Assembly: GCF_902506455.1 (NCBI RefSeq)
Contig: NZ_LR733844.1
Span: forward strand, 2,531,055-2,590,992
DNA from: Sphingomonas sp. 8AM
Lineage (GTDB): Bacteria > Pseudomonadota > Alphaproteobacteria > Sphingomonadales > Sphingomonadaceae
Length of the DNA stretch: 59,938 nucleotides
Direction: 5' to 3'
The translations under genes were made by a program, and so were the position numbers. Positions 51,526 to 59,938 of this stretch are shown one piece after another. Under the pieces are notes generated by a model, which was given only the letters and a program-made list of their open reading frames with translations, ran no database searches and had not been told where the DNA came from. Within the stretch, counting starts at the first letter, position 1; the number at the start of each line of letters is the position of its first letter.

Positions 51526-52650
51526 TCAGGGCACCACGGTCGTGAACAGATAGACCGCAAAGATCACCAGATGCACCGCGCCTTGAAGCACGGTGGTCCG
51601 CCCGGTGCCGAGCGAGATCGTGGCGATGAACAGCGACAGGGCCAGCAGGATGATTTTCATCGCGCTCAGCCCGAGGGCGAGCGGCAGATCGAGCATCAGG
51701 CTGACGATCGCTACCGCCGGAATGGTGAGGCCGATCGTCGCGAGGGCCGAGCCGAGCGCGAGATTGAGGCTGGTCTGAATGCGGTTGCGTGCCGCGGCGC
51801 GATAGGCGGCGAGACTTTCGGGAGCGAGCACCAGCGCCGCGATCACCACGCCGACCACGGCCAGCGGCAGTCCGGCGCCGAGCACCGCTTCCTCGACGGT
51901 CTGCGACAATGCCTTGGCGAGCAGCACGACCGCGACCAGCGCGACGAGCAGCGTCGCAAAGGCGACCCCGGTGGTGGCGCGGCTCGGCATCGCGGCATGG
52001 CCATCCTCGTCACCGTGCTCGGGGAGGAAGTATTCGCGGTGGCGCAGCGTCTGCACCATCACGAACACACCGTACAGCAGCAGGCTGACGACCGCGACCA
52101 GTACGAGTTGCGAGGTCGCATAATACGGCCCCGGCGTGGTCAGCGTGTAATTGGGCAGCACCAGGGTCAGCACCGCAAGCGCGGCGAGCGTGCAGAGCGC
52201 CGCGCTGACCCCGCGCAGCGTAAAGCGCTGCTCGCCATGCCGGACCCCGCCGACCAGCAGGCACAGCCCGATGATGCCGTTGAGGATGATCATGATCGCC
52301 GCGAAAACAGTATCGCGCGCCAGCGCCGAGGCGTCGCCGGCGTCGGAGAGCATCAGTGAGACGATCAGCGAGACCTCAATGACCGTCACTGCGATCGCGA
52401 GCACGAGCGTGCCGAACGGCTCACCGACGCGGTGTGCGACGACCTCGGCATGGTGGACCGCGGCGAGCACGCAACCGAACAGCACGATCGTCGCCCCGAT
52501 CGTACCGGCGGTACCGAGTTTGTAGAGCGACAGCAGCACGGTCAGCAGCCCGAGCGGTGGCATCGCCAGCGTCCACAGCGGCAGGTCGAGTCGGTGGAGC
52601 AGCGAACGGCGGACGTCGGCGGGCGGCAAGGCGTCGTCTTCGATGGTCAT
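51526..52650 (-). CDS. CaCA-type calcium (cation)/proton antiporter, ChaA-like
   Basis: The 374-residue protein has about eleven transmembrane helices in two halves. Each half has an alpha-repeat with a conserved acidic residue: GEPFGTLVLAIAVTVIEVSL (Glu in the first) and LAPESLAAYRAAARNRIQTS followed by LNLALGSALATIGL. A polar loop EHGDEDGHAAMPSR links the halves. This fits Ca2+/H+ or Na+/H+ exchangers of the ChaA/y4hA group in the inner membrane. MTIEDDALPP at 52650 has GGGAG upstream; a longer frame to 52737 lacks support. Ion choice cannot be settled by sequence. Confidence 0.87.
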   Translation of the reverse strand: MTIEDDALPPADVRRSLLHRLDLPLWTLAMPPLGLLTVLLSLYKLGTAGTIGATIVLFGCVLAAVHHAEVVAHRVGEPFGTLVLAIAVTVIEVSLIVSLMLSDAGDASALARDTVFAAIMIILNGIIGLCLLVGGVRHGEQRFTLRGVSAALCTLAALAVLTLVLPNYTLTTPGPYYATSQLVLVAVVSLLLYGVFVMVQTLRHREYFLPEHGDEDGHAAMPSRATTGVAFATLLVALVAVVLLAKALSQTVEEAVLGAGLPLAVVGVVIAALVLAPESLAAYRAAARNRIQTSLNLALGSALATIGLTIPAVAIVSLMLDLPLALGLSAMKIILLALSLFIATISLGTGRTTVLQGAVHLVIFAVYLFTTVVP

Positions 52651-52755
52651 GCGATCTGGCGGGCTCCCTTCTCCCGACCAATGCATGAGGCGCGGACATG
52701 ATCCGCGGGTGTAACGATTGGGAACATGCGGAAGCACGCACCCGCCGCAGAAGTA

Positions 52756-52836
52756 CGTCGCCCCAGACTTGATCCGGGGTTCCGATTCTTCTTACGTCAG
52801 AAAATAGCGCGATCCCGGATCAAGTCCCGGAACGAC
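52756..52836. repeat. REP-like palindromic element, two inverted units
   Basis: CGTCGCCCCAGACTTGATCC at the left faces GATCCCGGATCAAGTCCCGG at the right, about 30 bp apart. The inner arms GATTCTTCTTACG and AAATAGCGCG have diverged more than in other copies. Confidence 0.7.
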
Positions 52837-52869
52837 ATGCCAATCAAGGGGGTAAGCCGTCCCTCTTCC

Positions 52870-52952
52870 CGTAGCCCCGGGGCTTGATGAGGGGCCTGCT
52901 CGTTCACGAGCGTCGGGAGGAAGCGGGGTCCCGGGTCAAGCCCGGGACGACG
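52870..52952. repeat. REP-like palindromic element, two inverted units
   Basis: CGTAGCCCCGGGGCTTGATG on the left faces GGTCAAGCCCGGGACGACG on the right, with inner arms GGCCTGCTCG/CGAGCG. It is in tandem with the element at 52756 and runs directly into the 38-bp palindrome at 52951. Confidence 0.7.
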
Positions 52953-52988
52953 AAGGTAGAGGGAGCCTATAGGCTCTTTCTACCTTCG
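52951..52988. repeat. 38-bp loopless palindrome at the end of clpX
   Basis: Two 19-base arms meet with no loop: CGAAGGTAGAGGGAGCCTA and TAGGCTCTTTCTACCTTCG. As plus-strand RNA all 19 positions pair, two of them as G-U. As minus-strand RNA, the direction of clpX, those two become A-C mismatches. It lies 7 bp after the clpX stop and probably protects or ends the clpX mRNA, but it lacks a T-run. Confidence 0.6.
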
Positions 52989-52995
52989 TGGCTGG

Positions 52996-54264
<1,269 letters not shown>

Positions 54265-54495
54265 TCAGTCCATCCTTCGTCGCGGATCGTCGACCCGCTC
54301 TGTGCGCGGCGCAGGCTAACGCACCGCTCCTTAAGCAACAACGTACAAAGCGCTGTTTGCCGCCGCGCGGCGTGAAGGTCCCGCTTCCCGCCGCCGCAAC
54401 GTCTTATATCGACCGTCCCGCGGCGGGCTTCAAGGGTAAGCCCGGCGCGGTTCGTCGCGGAACCGTCATAGCGCGGCGGGGTAAGCAATTGGTAT

Positions 54496-54520
54496 CGACG
54501 CGCGCCCGCGGCGCGCGTCG
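54496..54520. terminator. GC-rich hairpin between clpP and clpX
   Basis: CGACGCGCGCC and GGCGCGCGTCG form an 11-bp perfect stem around a CGC loop, starting 11 bp after the clpP stop. No T-run follows on the minus strand, so it is a weak terminator or an mRNA-stabilising hairpin that could lower clpX read-through. Confidence 0.4.
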
Positions 54521-54530
54521 TCGTTCCCAT

Positions 54531-55217
54531 TCAGGCAGCCGCGGCGTCTTCCGCCGGCTGCGGACGCTTGTCGAACACCTGATCGATCAGGCCGAATTCC
54601 TTGGCTTCCTCGGCGCTCATGAACTTGTCGCGGTCCATCGCGTGCTCGATCTCCGCAAGCGGCTTGCCGGTGTATTTGGCATAAAGCGTGTTGAGGAAGT
54701 GGCGCATCCGCAGGATCTCACGCGCCTGGATCTCGATGTCAGCGGCCATTCCCTGCGCGCCGCCCGACGGCTGGTGGATCATGATGCGGCTGTTGGTGGT
54801 CGCCACGCGCATCCCGGGCTCACCTGACGCGAGCAGGAAGCTGCCCATCGACGCCGCCTGACCGATGCAAAGCGTGCCGACGCGCGGGCGGATGTATTGC
54901 ATCGTGTCGTGGATCGCCATGCCCGCCGTGACGACACCGCCCGGCGAGTTGATGTACATATAGATGTCCTTCTTCGGATTTTCCGATTCAAGGAACAGGA
55001 GCTGCGCGCAGATCAGGCTGGCCATGCCGTCCTCGACCCCGCCGGTCACGAAGATGATCCGCTCGCGCAGCAGCCGCGAGAAGATGTCGAACGAGCGTTC
55101 GCCACGGTTCGACTGCTCGATCACGATCGGGACCAGCCCGGCCGTGGTCGATTGCAGGCCGATCCCGGCGCTCGCCAGCTTGCCCGCGAAGTCGCCGGTC
55201 TCGAACGGATTGTGCAT
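54531..55217 (-). CDS. clpP: ATP-dependent Clp protease proteolytic subunit
   Basis: The 228-residue serine protease forms the two-ring chamber. Catalytic Ser123 is in [11 protein letters not shown] and His148 in [11 protein letters not shown], with the Asp in the [10 protein letters not shown] region. MHNPFETGD at 55217 is chosen because GAGAG lies upstream and the N-terminal loop [20 protein letters not shown] follows at the usual distance. The C-terminus has an Ala-rich tail. Upstream of it is trigger factor, with two unrelated genes between, instead of the tight tig-clpP order of many bacteria. Confidence 0.97.
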   Translation of the reverse strand: MHNPFETGDFAGKLASAGIGLQSTTAGLVPIVIEQSNRGERSFDIFSRLLRERIIFVTGGVEDGMASLICAQLLFLESENPKKDIYMYINSPGGVVTAGMAIHDTMQYIRPRVGTLCIGQAASMGSFLLASGEPGMRVATTNSRIMIHQPSGGAQGMAADIEIQAREILRMRHFLNTLYAKYTGKPLAEIEHAMDRDKFMSAEEAKEFGLIDQVFDKRPQPAEDAAAA

Positions 55218-55273
55218 GGAAACTCTCTTTTCGCTTAGGAAGAGCAGCAACATCGGTGCTTCCGCGAAACGGT

Positions 55274-56218
55274 TCAAGCCCCTTCGCTTACCCGCCCCGG
55301 CGCGGGAAGCTGCAGATAGGCGAGCCGCCGCACCTCGCGCCGCCCGCGCACCACGGTGTCAAGGATCAGCCCGGCGAAAAAGCAGAGCGCGGCTAGGATG
55401 ATGAGCCCGGTGGTCAGGATCGCGGTCGGGAAGCGGGGCACCAGGCCGGTATGCATGTACGTGACGACGAGCGGTACCGCGAGGACCACCGCCAGCAACG
55501 CCAGCAAGCCGCCGACCGCGCCGAAGAACCAGAGCGGCCGTTCGATGCGGTAGAGCGTGGCGATCGTGCCGACGATCCGCCCGCCGTCGCGGTACGTGCT
55601 CAGCTTCGACACCGATCCTTCGGGACGCGCGAAATAGGGCGTGTCGATCTCGCCGACCGGCATCTTGAGTTCGAGCGCGTGGACGCTGATTTCGGTTTCG
55701 ATCTCAAAACCCACGGAAAGCACCGGGAAGCTTTTGACGAAGCGGCGCGAAAAGACGCGGTAGCCGGTCAGGATATCGGTGAAGCTGCGCCCGAACAGCC
55801 GCGTCAGCATGCCGGTCAGCAAGGCGTTGCCGAGCCGGTGCCCCCGCCGATAAGCGGCAGCCGCCTCGCCGACGCGGCAGCCAACCACCATGTCGAGCTG
55901 CTCGTCGAGCATTCGCGCAACCAGTGCGGGCGCGGCGCTGGCGTCATAGGTCGCATCGCCGTCCGCCATGACATAGACGTCGGCGTCGACGTCGGCGAAC
56001 ATCCGGCGTACCACCGCGCCCTTGCCCTGGATCCGTTCGGTCCGGACGATCGCCCCTGCGGCGGCGGCGCGCTCGCGGGTGCGATCCCCGCTGTTGTTGT
56101 CGTAAACGTAGATTGCCGCATCGGGCAACGCAGCGCGGAACGCCGCCACGGTCTGCGCGATCGCGGCCTCTTCGTTATAGCATGGCAGCAGCACGGCGAT
56201 CCGCGCGGACGCGTTCAC
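55274..56218 (-). CDS. Family 2 glycosyltransferase with C-terminal membrane helices
   Basis: The 314-residue protein is a GT-A fold glycosyltransferase of the DPM/polyisoprenyl-phosphate sugar type. [18 protein letters not shown] is the nucleotide-binding start, [11 protein letters not shown] the first Asp region, and [12 protein letters not shown] the DxD motif. [15 protein letters not shown] follows. Two C-terminal helices (about 230-255 and 270-292) anchor it in the membrane. GTG 56218 overlaps the stop of the membrane-protein gene (GTGA) and defines the start. It probably moves a hexose to undecaprenyl phosphate, with the neighbour as possible acceptor-side enzyme (inference). Confidence 0.85.
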   Translation of the reverse strand: MNASARIAVLLPCYNEEAAIAQTVAAFRAALPDAAIYVYDNNSGDRTRERAAAAGAIVRTERIQGKGAVVRRMFADVDADVYVMADGDATYDASAAPALVARMLDEQLDMVVGCRVGEAAAAYRRGHRLGNALLTGMLTRLFGRSFTDILTGYRVFSRRFVKSFPVLSVGFEIETEISVHALELKMPVGEIDTPYFARPEGSVSKLSTYRDGGRIVGTIATLYRIERPLWFFGAVGGLLALLAVVLAVPLVVTYMHTGLVPRFPTAILTTGLIILAALCFFAGLILDTVVRGRREVRRLAYLQLPAPGRVSEGA

Positions 56219-57771
56219 CGTGGCACTCCCTCCACGGCAGCGGCGTGCCGCAGACGGGCTGCCGAAACCAGCGCGAAGAACACCGGCAGCCAGATCAGCC
56301 GCCCCTGATAGCGATATTGGGGATCGGCGACCGCGCCGCCGAAGAAGCAGCAAACCAGCATCCCTATACCGGTGATGACCAGCAGGTTGCGCATCAACAC
56401 GAAGCCGACCCGATCGCGGCGCGCCAGCATCGGCATGGTCACCACCAGCGCGAGCAGCGACGCGATGACGGTCGCGTAGAGGATGCCGTTCATCAGATCG
56501 CGCGGCCAGGCATTGCGCCCGGACGGCGTCCGCATGAAGCGCGCGCGGACCGTGCGCGGCAGGCTTTCCCAGCATTCGGCTCCGGTTCCGCAACCCTGAT
56601 TGAGCGCATCGTAATCGATCCACGCCAGCTGCCGCACGGTGTCGCGTGCCGACGCGGTGAACTGCTCGACCGGATAGGCGCGCAGCACCGCCAGCGCAAA
56701 GGCGACATCCTGTTCGCCCATGATCCGGCGCTGCTCGGGCGTGGCGAGCATATAGGCGCCGTATCGCGGATCGAGCGAGAACAGCCAGACGGCATTGTCG
56801 TACGGCTTGTCGATGCGGATACGACAGACCTCGAAACGCTTGCCGTCGCATCCGCTGTCGACGAACTGCTTCCCCGGGCCGTCGGCGTAGAACCGGGCGG
56901 TGAGCAGCGGCAACAGCTGCGGCGGCCGGCCGATCGCGGCACGGGTCGCCATCGAGGTCACCTGCAACGCCAGCACCGCCACGACGATCGTCCCGGCCGC
57001 GGCGTACCAGGCGCGTGCCGGCGGCCGGAGCCAGTCGAGCAGCCGCAGCAGCACCAGCGTGGCGGTCATGCCCAGCAGCATCATGACATGCGTCAGATGC
57101 GCGATCGCCGACATCACCATCACCGCGACGAGGAACGCCACTTGCCACCGCGGCAGCCGCCCCGGTATCGCAAGCAGCGCCAGCGCCAGCATTCCGAACG
57201 ACGCAAAGCCGTCGGCGAGCAACATGCTGTTATAGGTCGGCAGGCTGGTGGTCAGCGAAAGGAACACCACCACCGCGGTCACGATCCCGGGGCTTGCGAG
57301 ATCGAACCGGCGCAGCACCATGATGATGAGGAGATAGGCGATTACCGCCTGGAGCAGCACGAACGGCCAGAACCAGCCGAGCACCCAGCCGGCGTAGATC
57401 AACGCGCCAATATACGGCGAGCGCCCGCTCATCACGAGCCCGCTCTTCAGGTCATTCGCAGTAGGGCTATGATCGGCTTCGGGATTGGTCGGCGGCGCGG
57501 TCGGAGTGCCGCGGGCGGGCGGCAACTGCTCGGCATAACGCGCTGTCCAGACCGTCGAGATCGTCCGGCCCGACGCGAGGTGCACCGCCAGATCGGCGGC
57601 GCGGATGTAGTTGGTGCTGTCGGGAAAGAAGAACGGCTGCCCGTTGACGAGCCCCGTCCACATCAGCGCGAGGACACAAACGACGTGCCGGACGATGTCG
57701 ATGGGTCGGGTATGACCGTCACGCGTCGCCACGCGCCGCACCCCGCTTTCGCCCTCCAACGCCATGTCCAT
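56215..57771 (-). CDS. Polytopic membrane protein of unknown function coupled to the glycosyltransferase
   Basis: This 518-residue protein has about ten transmembrane helices. A periplasmic-looking loop follows helix 1, with PFFFPDSTNYIRAADLAVHL; its aromatic and Asp residues recall GT-C type membrane glycosyltransferases. A second long loop near residues 290-420 holds four Cys (SGCDGKRFEVC, GCGTGAEC). MDMALEGESG at 57771 is chosen because AAGGGGG lies 6 bp upstream. The downstream GT2 gene overlaps, so a joint role in surface glycan or lipid modification is plausible. I do not recognise a named family. Confidence 0.7.
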   Translation of the reverse strand: MDMALEGESGVRRVATRDGHTRPIDIVRHVVCVLALMWTGLVNGQPFFFPDSTNYIRAADLAVHLASGRTISTVWTARYAEQLPPARGTPTAPPTNPEADHSPTANDLKSGLVMSGRSPYIGALIYAGWVLGWFWPFVLLQAVIAYLLIIMVLRRFDLASPGIVTAVVVFLSLTTSLPTYNSMLLADGFASFGMLALALLAIPGRLPRWQVAFLVAVMVMSAIAHLTHVMMLLGMTATLVLLRLLDWLRPPARAWYAAAGTIVVAVLALQVTSMATRAAIGRPPQLLPLLTARFYADGPGKQFVDSGCDGKRFEVCRIRIDKPYDNAVWLFSLDPRYGAYMLATPEQRRIMGEQDVAFALAVLRAYPVEQFTASARDTVRQLAWIDYDALNQGCGTGAECWESLPRTVRARFMRTPSGRNAWPRDLMNGILYATVIASLLALVVTMPMLARRDRVGFVLMRNLLVITGIGMLVCCFFGGAVADPQYRYQGRLIWLPVFFALVSAARLRHAAAVEGVPR

Positions 57772-57920
57772 CGCAAGCCCCCTTGCCAACGCCCCCGAGC
57801 GGCCGCGTCTAACAGCCGGAAAGAGAGGCGTCATCCGCCTTCATCGTGCGACGATGGGACAATCGGTGGCGCACAGGGCCGGCGAGCGTTGCCGCCGCGA
57901 ACCCCGTGCGCCGACCCTGC

Positions 57921-59606
57921 TTACTGGCCCTTCTTGGCGCGCGGCTTCTTGGCCGGCGCCGCGTCTGCAGCCTCCGTGCCCTCGGCCGTCTCGGCAGCGT
58001 CCGGCGACGATTCGGTCACCTGCGTTTCGGCCTCGACCGGCGCCGCCTTCTTGGCGCGCGGCTTCTTGGCCGGCGCCGCGTCGGCGTCCGCAGCAGCCGG
58101 CTCGGTCACCGCGCCGGCGTCCTCGTCCTTGGCAACCGGCTTCTTGGCGGCAGCCTTCCTGGCCGGCTTCGCCTCGGCGGCGTCGCCCTCATCGGTCGCC
58201 TCGCCCTTCTTCTTGGTGCGGGCCTGCTTGGGCTTGTGGTTGTCGTGATCGTGGCTGTGCGTGCCGGTCGCGAAACCGTCCTCGCTCTCGATCGCGGCTT
58301 CTAGCTCTTCCTTGGTCGTCTCGCGCTCGGTGATCTCGGCCTTGTCGAACAGGAAATCAACCACCTTGTCCTCGTACAGCGGGGCGCGGAGCTGCGCTGC
58401 GGCCATCGGGTCCTGCTGGACGTACTGCATGAAGCGCTGACGATCCTCGGGACCGTATTGCTGCGCCGCCTGCATCAGCAGCCGCTGCATTTCCTGCTGC
58501 GTGACCTCGACGCCGTTCGCCTGACCGATCTCGCTCAGGAGCAGGCCGAGACGAACGCGGCGCTCGGCGATCTTCCGATAATCGTCGCGCTCTTTCTCCA
58601 TCTCGTCGAGCGCGGCCTGCGGATCGGGCTCGTGCGTCGCTTCGTGCTGGAGCTGCTGCCAGATCTGGTTGAACTCGGCCTCAACCATCGATGGCGGCAC
58701 GTCGAAGTCATGTCCCTCGGCCAACTGGTCGAGCAGCTTGCGCTTCATATAGGTGCGCGTCAGGCCGTTGTTCTCCTGCTCGAACTGGCCCTTCACCAGC
58801 CCACGCAGCTGCTCGAGGCTTTCCAGCCCGAGGCTCTTGGCCATCTCGTCGTCGATCTGGCTCTCGCCCGCGGTCTTCACCGACTTGATCGTCAGGTCGA
58901 AAGTCGCATCCTGCCCGGCCAGCTCCTTCGCGCCGTAATCCGCGGGGAAGGTCACCTTGATCTGGCGCTCCTCGCCGGCCTTCGCGCCGACGACCTGCTC
59001 CTCGAACCCCGGGATCAGGCGACCAGCGCCGATCTCGACCGCCATGTCGGTGCCGGTACCGCCGTCGAACGCCACGCCGTCAAGCGTCTTGCCGACGAAG
59101 TCCATGACGACCTGATCGCCGGTCTCCGCGGCCTTGTCGCCGGCGTCTTCCCAGCGCTTGGCACCATCGGCGAAGCGCTTGAGCTGCTCGTCGATCGCCG
59201 ATTCGTCGACCGGGACAGTGAGGCGCTCAAGCTTCAGACCCTCGATCGCCGGTGCCGGTACCTGCGGGAGCACTTCCAGCTCGACCTTCAGCTCGGCGTC
59301 CTTGCCCGACTCATAGCCGTCGACCAGCTCGACGCTCGGCTGCATCGCCGGGCGCAGCTGCTTCTCGGCGATCAGCGCCTGAATGCCTTCCTGAATCGAG
59401 GTGTTCAGCGCGTCCTGCTCGATCGCCGGGCCGTGCATCTTCTTGACCAGGTTGGTCGGCACCTTGCCCGGGCGGAAGCCCGGCATCTTGATCTGCGGCG
59501 CAACGCGCTTCAGCTCGGCATCGACCCGCTTGGCGATGTCGCCGGCGGGGATTGTCAGGGTGAAGGCGCGCTTCAGGCCCTCGTTCAGCGTCTCGACAGT
59601 CTGCAT
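57921..59606 (-). CDS. tig: Trigger factor (ribosome-bound chaperone, prolyl isomerase) with long Lys/Ala tail
   Basis: The 561-residue protein has the N-terminal ribosome-binding domain with the GFRPGKVP signature (about residues 43-50). The FKBP-like domain follows (GDQVVMDFVGKTLDGVAFDG, IPGFEEQVVGAKAGEERQI), then the helical C-terminal arms to about residue 430. The next ~130 residues are low complexity: a His-rich GTHSHDHDNHKPKQ, then alternating Ala/Lys/Glu with the unit AAPAKKPRAKK twice. Typical family length is near 430-450, so the tail is extra. Known sphingomonad proteins of other families carry similar tails; its role here is unknown. Confidence 0.95.
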   Translation of the reverse strand: MQTVETLNEGLKRAFTLTIPAGDIAKRVDAELKRVAPQIKMPGFRPGKVPTNLVKKMHGPAIEQDALNTSIQEGIQALIAEKQLRPAMQPSVELVDGYESGKDAELKVELEVLPQVPAPAIEGLKLERLTVPVDESAIDEQLKRFADGAKRWEDAGDKAAETGDQVVMDFVGKTLDGVAFDGGTGTDMAVEIGAGRLIPGFEEQVVGAKAGEERQIKVTFPADYGAKELAGQDATFDLTIKSVKTAGESQIDDEMAKSLGLESLEQLRGLVKGQFEQENNGLTRTYMKRKLLDQLAEGHDFDVPPSMVEAEFNQIWQQLQHEATHEPDPQAALDEMEKERDDYRKIAERRVRLGLLLSEIGQANGVEVTQQEMQRLLMQAAQQYGPEDRQRFMQYVQQDPMAAAQLRAPLYEDKVVDFLFDKAEITERETTKEELEAAIESEDGFATGTHSHDHDNHKPKQARTKKKGEATDEGDAAEAKPARKAAAKKPVAKDEDAGAVTEPAAADADAAPAKKPRAKKAAPVEAETQVTESSPDAAETAEGTEAADAAPAKKPRAKKGQ

Positions 59607-59664
59607 TGGCCGCTTTCGTCAGAAGAATTTCGTAAGTGGTGGCCAACCCCGCTTGCGCGGGGAC

Positions 59665-59749
59665 TGGTGCGGGCGAAGGGAATCGAACCCCCACATCTTG
59701 CGATACCAGAACCTAAATCTGGCGCGTCTACCAGTTCCGCCACGCCCGC
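59665..59749 (-). tRNA. tRNA-Leu (anticodon TAG)
   Basis: This class II cloverleaf on the minus strand has acceptor GCGGGCG/CGCCCGC. Anticodon stem CCAGA/TCTGG has loop TTTAGGT (anticodon TAG). An extended variable arm (TATCGCAAGATG region), T arm GGTTCGATTCC and encoded CCA complete it. It reads CUA/CUG-type codons and differs from the TAA isoacceptor at 16701. Confidence 0.96.
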
Positions 59750-59855
59750 TAGTCGGACACCGCCGGTCGGCGGCATCTATACCGACGCGCGCGATGGGGC
59801 AAGCGGGCAACCCGCGCTTCGACGGCGCGTTGAGGGCATGAAGGAGAAAATTGCC

Positions 59856-59938
59856 ATGGCGACCAACCCCGGAGATCTGCCCGCAGACGTGCCGCAGCCG
59901 ACTCAACCCGGCACGCCCGACACCCCGCCCCCCGAAAT
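59856..59938 (+). CDS. Start of a proline-rich protein, cut by the window edge
   Basis: A perfect AAGGAG lies 10 bp before ATG 59856. The visible 27 codons read MATNPGDLPADVPQPTQPGT and continue with DTPPPE, with no hydrophobic stretch. The strong ribosome-binding site and coding-like composition make it a real gene start, but the product cannot be named. Its upstream region is shared with the divergent tRNA-Leu. Confidence 0.6.
   Translation, partial: MATNPGDLPADVPQPTQPGTPDTPPPE

Larger units (their letters stand above)
52651..52995. other. 345-bp intergenic region filled with repeats, no gene
   Basis: Between the antiporter start and the clpX stop, both on the minus strand, lie two REP-like elements (52756-52836 and 52870-52952) and a 38-bp palindrome touching the second. 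No frame looks coding. The first 100 bp (52651-52755) presumably hold the antiporter promoter. Confidence 0.7.

Noticed and set aside
56113..58248. A 711-codon plus-strand frame across the membrane protein and trigger factor genes
   Set aside because: It is antisense to clear genes; the repeated LLGRRR-like segments mirror the Ala/Lys repeats of trigger factor.

Overview
The window is GC-rich chromosomal DNA from an alphaproteobacterium, most likely a Sphingomonas or close relative. The evidence is the alphaproteobacterial set of housekeeping genes (aroA-cmk-rpsA-ihfB, clpP-clpX, lon-hupB, ccmCDE, a FYDLN-type acidic protein), a complete general secretion operon gspCDEFGHIJKLMN, a large TonB-dependent receptor, and repeated palindromes of the CGTCATCCCGGA type between genes. 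Most of it is ordinary core genome. There is no prophage, CRISPR array or complete insertion sequence; the only clear mobile-element trace is the last part of an IS5-type transposase at the left edge.

Layout. 1-5.8 kb: transposase tail; a minus-strand operon of two hotdog thioesterases and a TRIC/UPF0126 channel; two related glycine-zipper envelope proteins on either side of an OsmC peroxidase; a small membrane protein; an SMR efflux protein; the fluoride channel crcB overlapping a 23S rRNA pseudouridine synthase. 5.8-11.2 kb: sirtuin, TSUP permease, two divergent L,D-transpeptidases, chorismate mutase, rpsD, an orphan single-domain response regulator and tRNA-Ala. 11.3-16.8 kb: FYDLN protein, aroA-cmk, an inserted parDE toxin-antitoxin module on the other strand, rpsA, ihfB and tRNA-Leu. 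16.8-23.2 kb: an orphan extracytoplasmic solute-binding protein, a DUF4112 protein, anmK, rimO, a soluble chemoreceptor-like protein, a GAF protein and tRNA-Met. 23.2-29.2 kb: 2H phosphoesterase, kup, a DUF3072 protein, a shortened cytochrome c maturation operon (ccmC-ccmD-ccmE plus a TPR protein), a leucine dehydrogenase-type enzyme and tRNA-His. 29.2-40.5 kb: the type II secretion operon, transcribed right to left from a recognisable promoter and interrupted between gspE and gspF by a hairpin-forming repeat.

40.6-46.6 kb: a prolyl 4-hydroxylase-like enzyme, then a two-gene minus-strand unit of a beta-helix lipoprotein followed by a TonB-dependent receptor. A strong hairpin lies between the two, and four 7-bp boxes in 11-bp phase, resembling a PhoB operator, lie upstream. 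This is the most interesting candidate system in the window: a possibly phosphate-regulated outer-membrane uptake pair. 46.5-55.2 kb: tRNA-Val, hupB, lon, an M1 aminopeptidase whose start codon overlaps that of lon head to head, a CaCA-type cation/proton antiporter, a repeat-rich gap, clpX and clpP. 55.3-59.9 kb: a family 2 glycosyltransferase coupled to a polytopic membrane protein, trigger factor with a long Lys/Ala tail, a second tRNA-Leu, and the first codons of a proline-rich protein cut by the window edge.

Many neighbouring genes overlap by 1-4 bp (ATGA, GTGA or TGATG), so translational coupling is common. Start codons were chosen from such overlaps, Shine-Dalgarno sequences and family length. 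No searches were run: family names rest on motif and sequence recognition.
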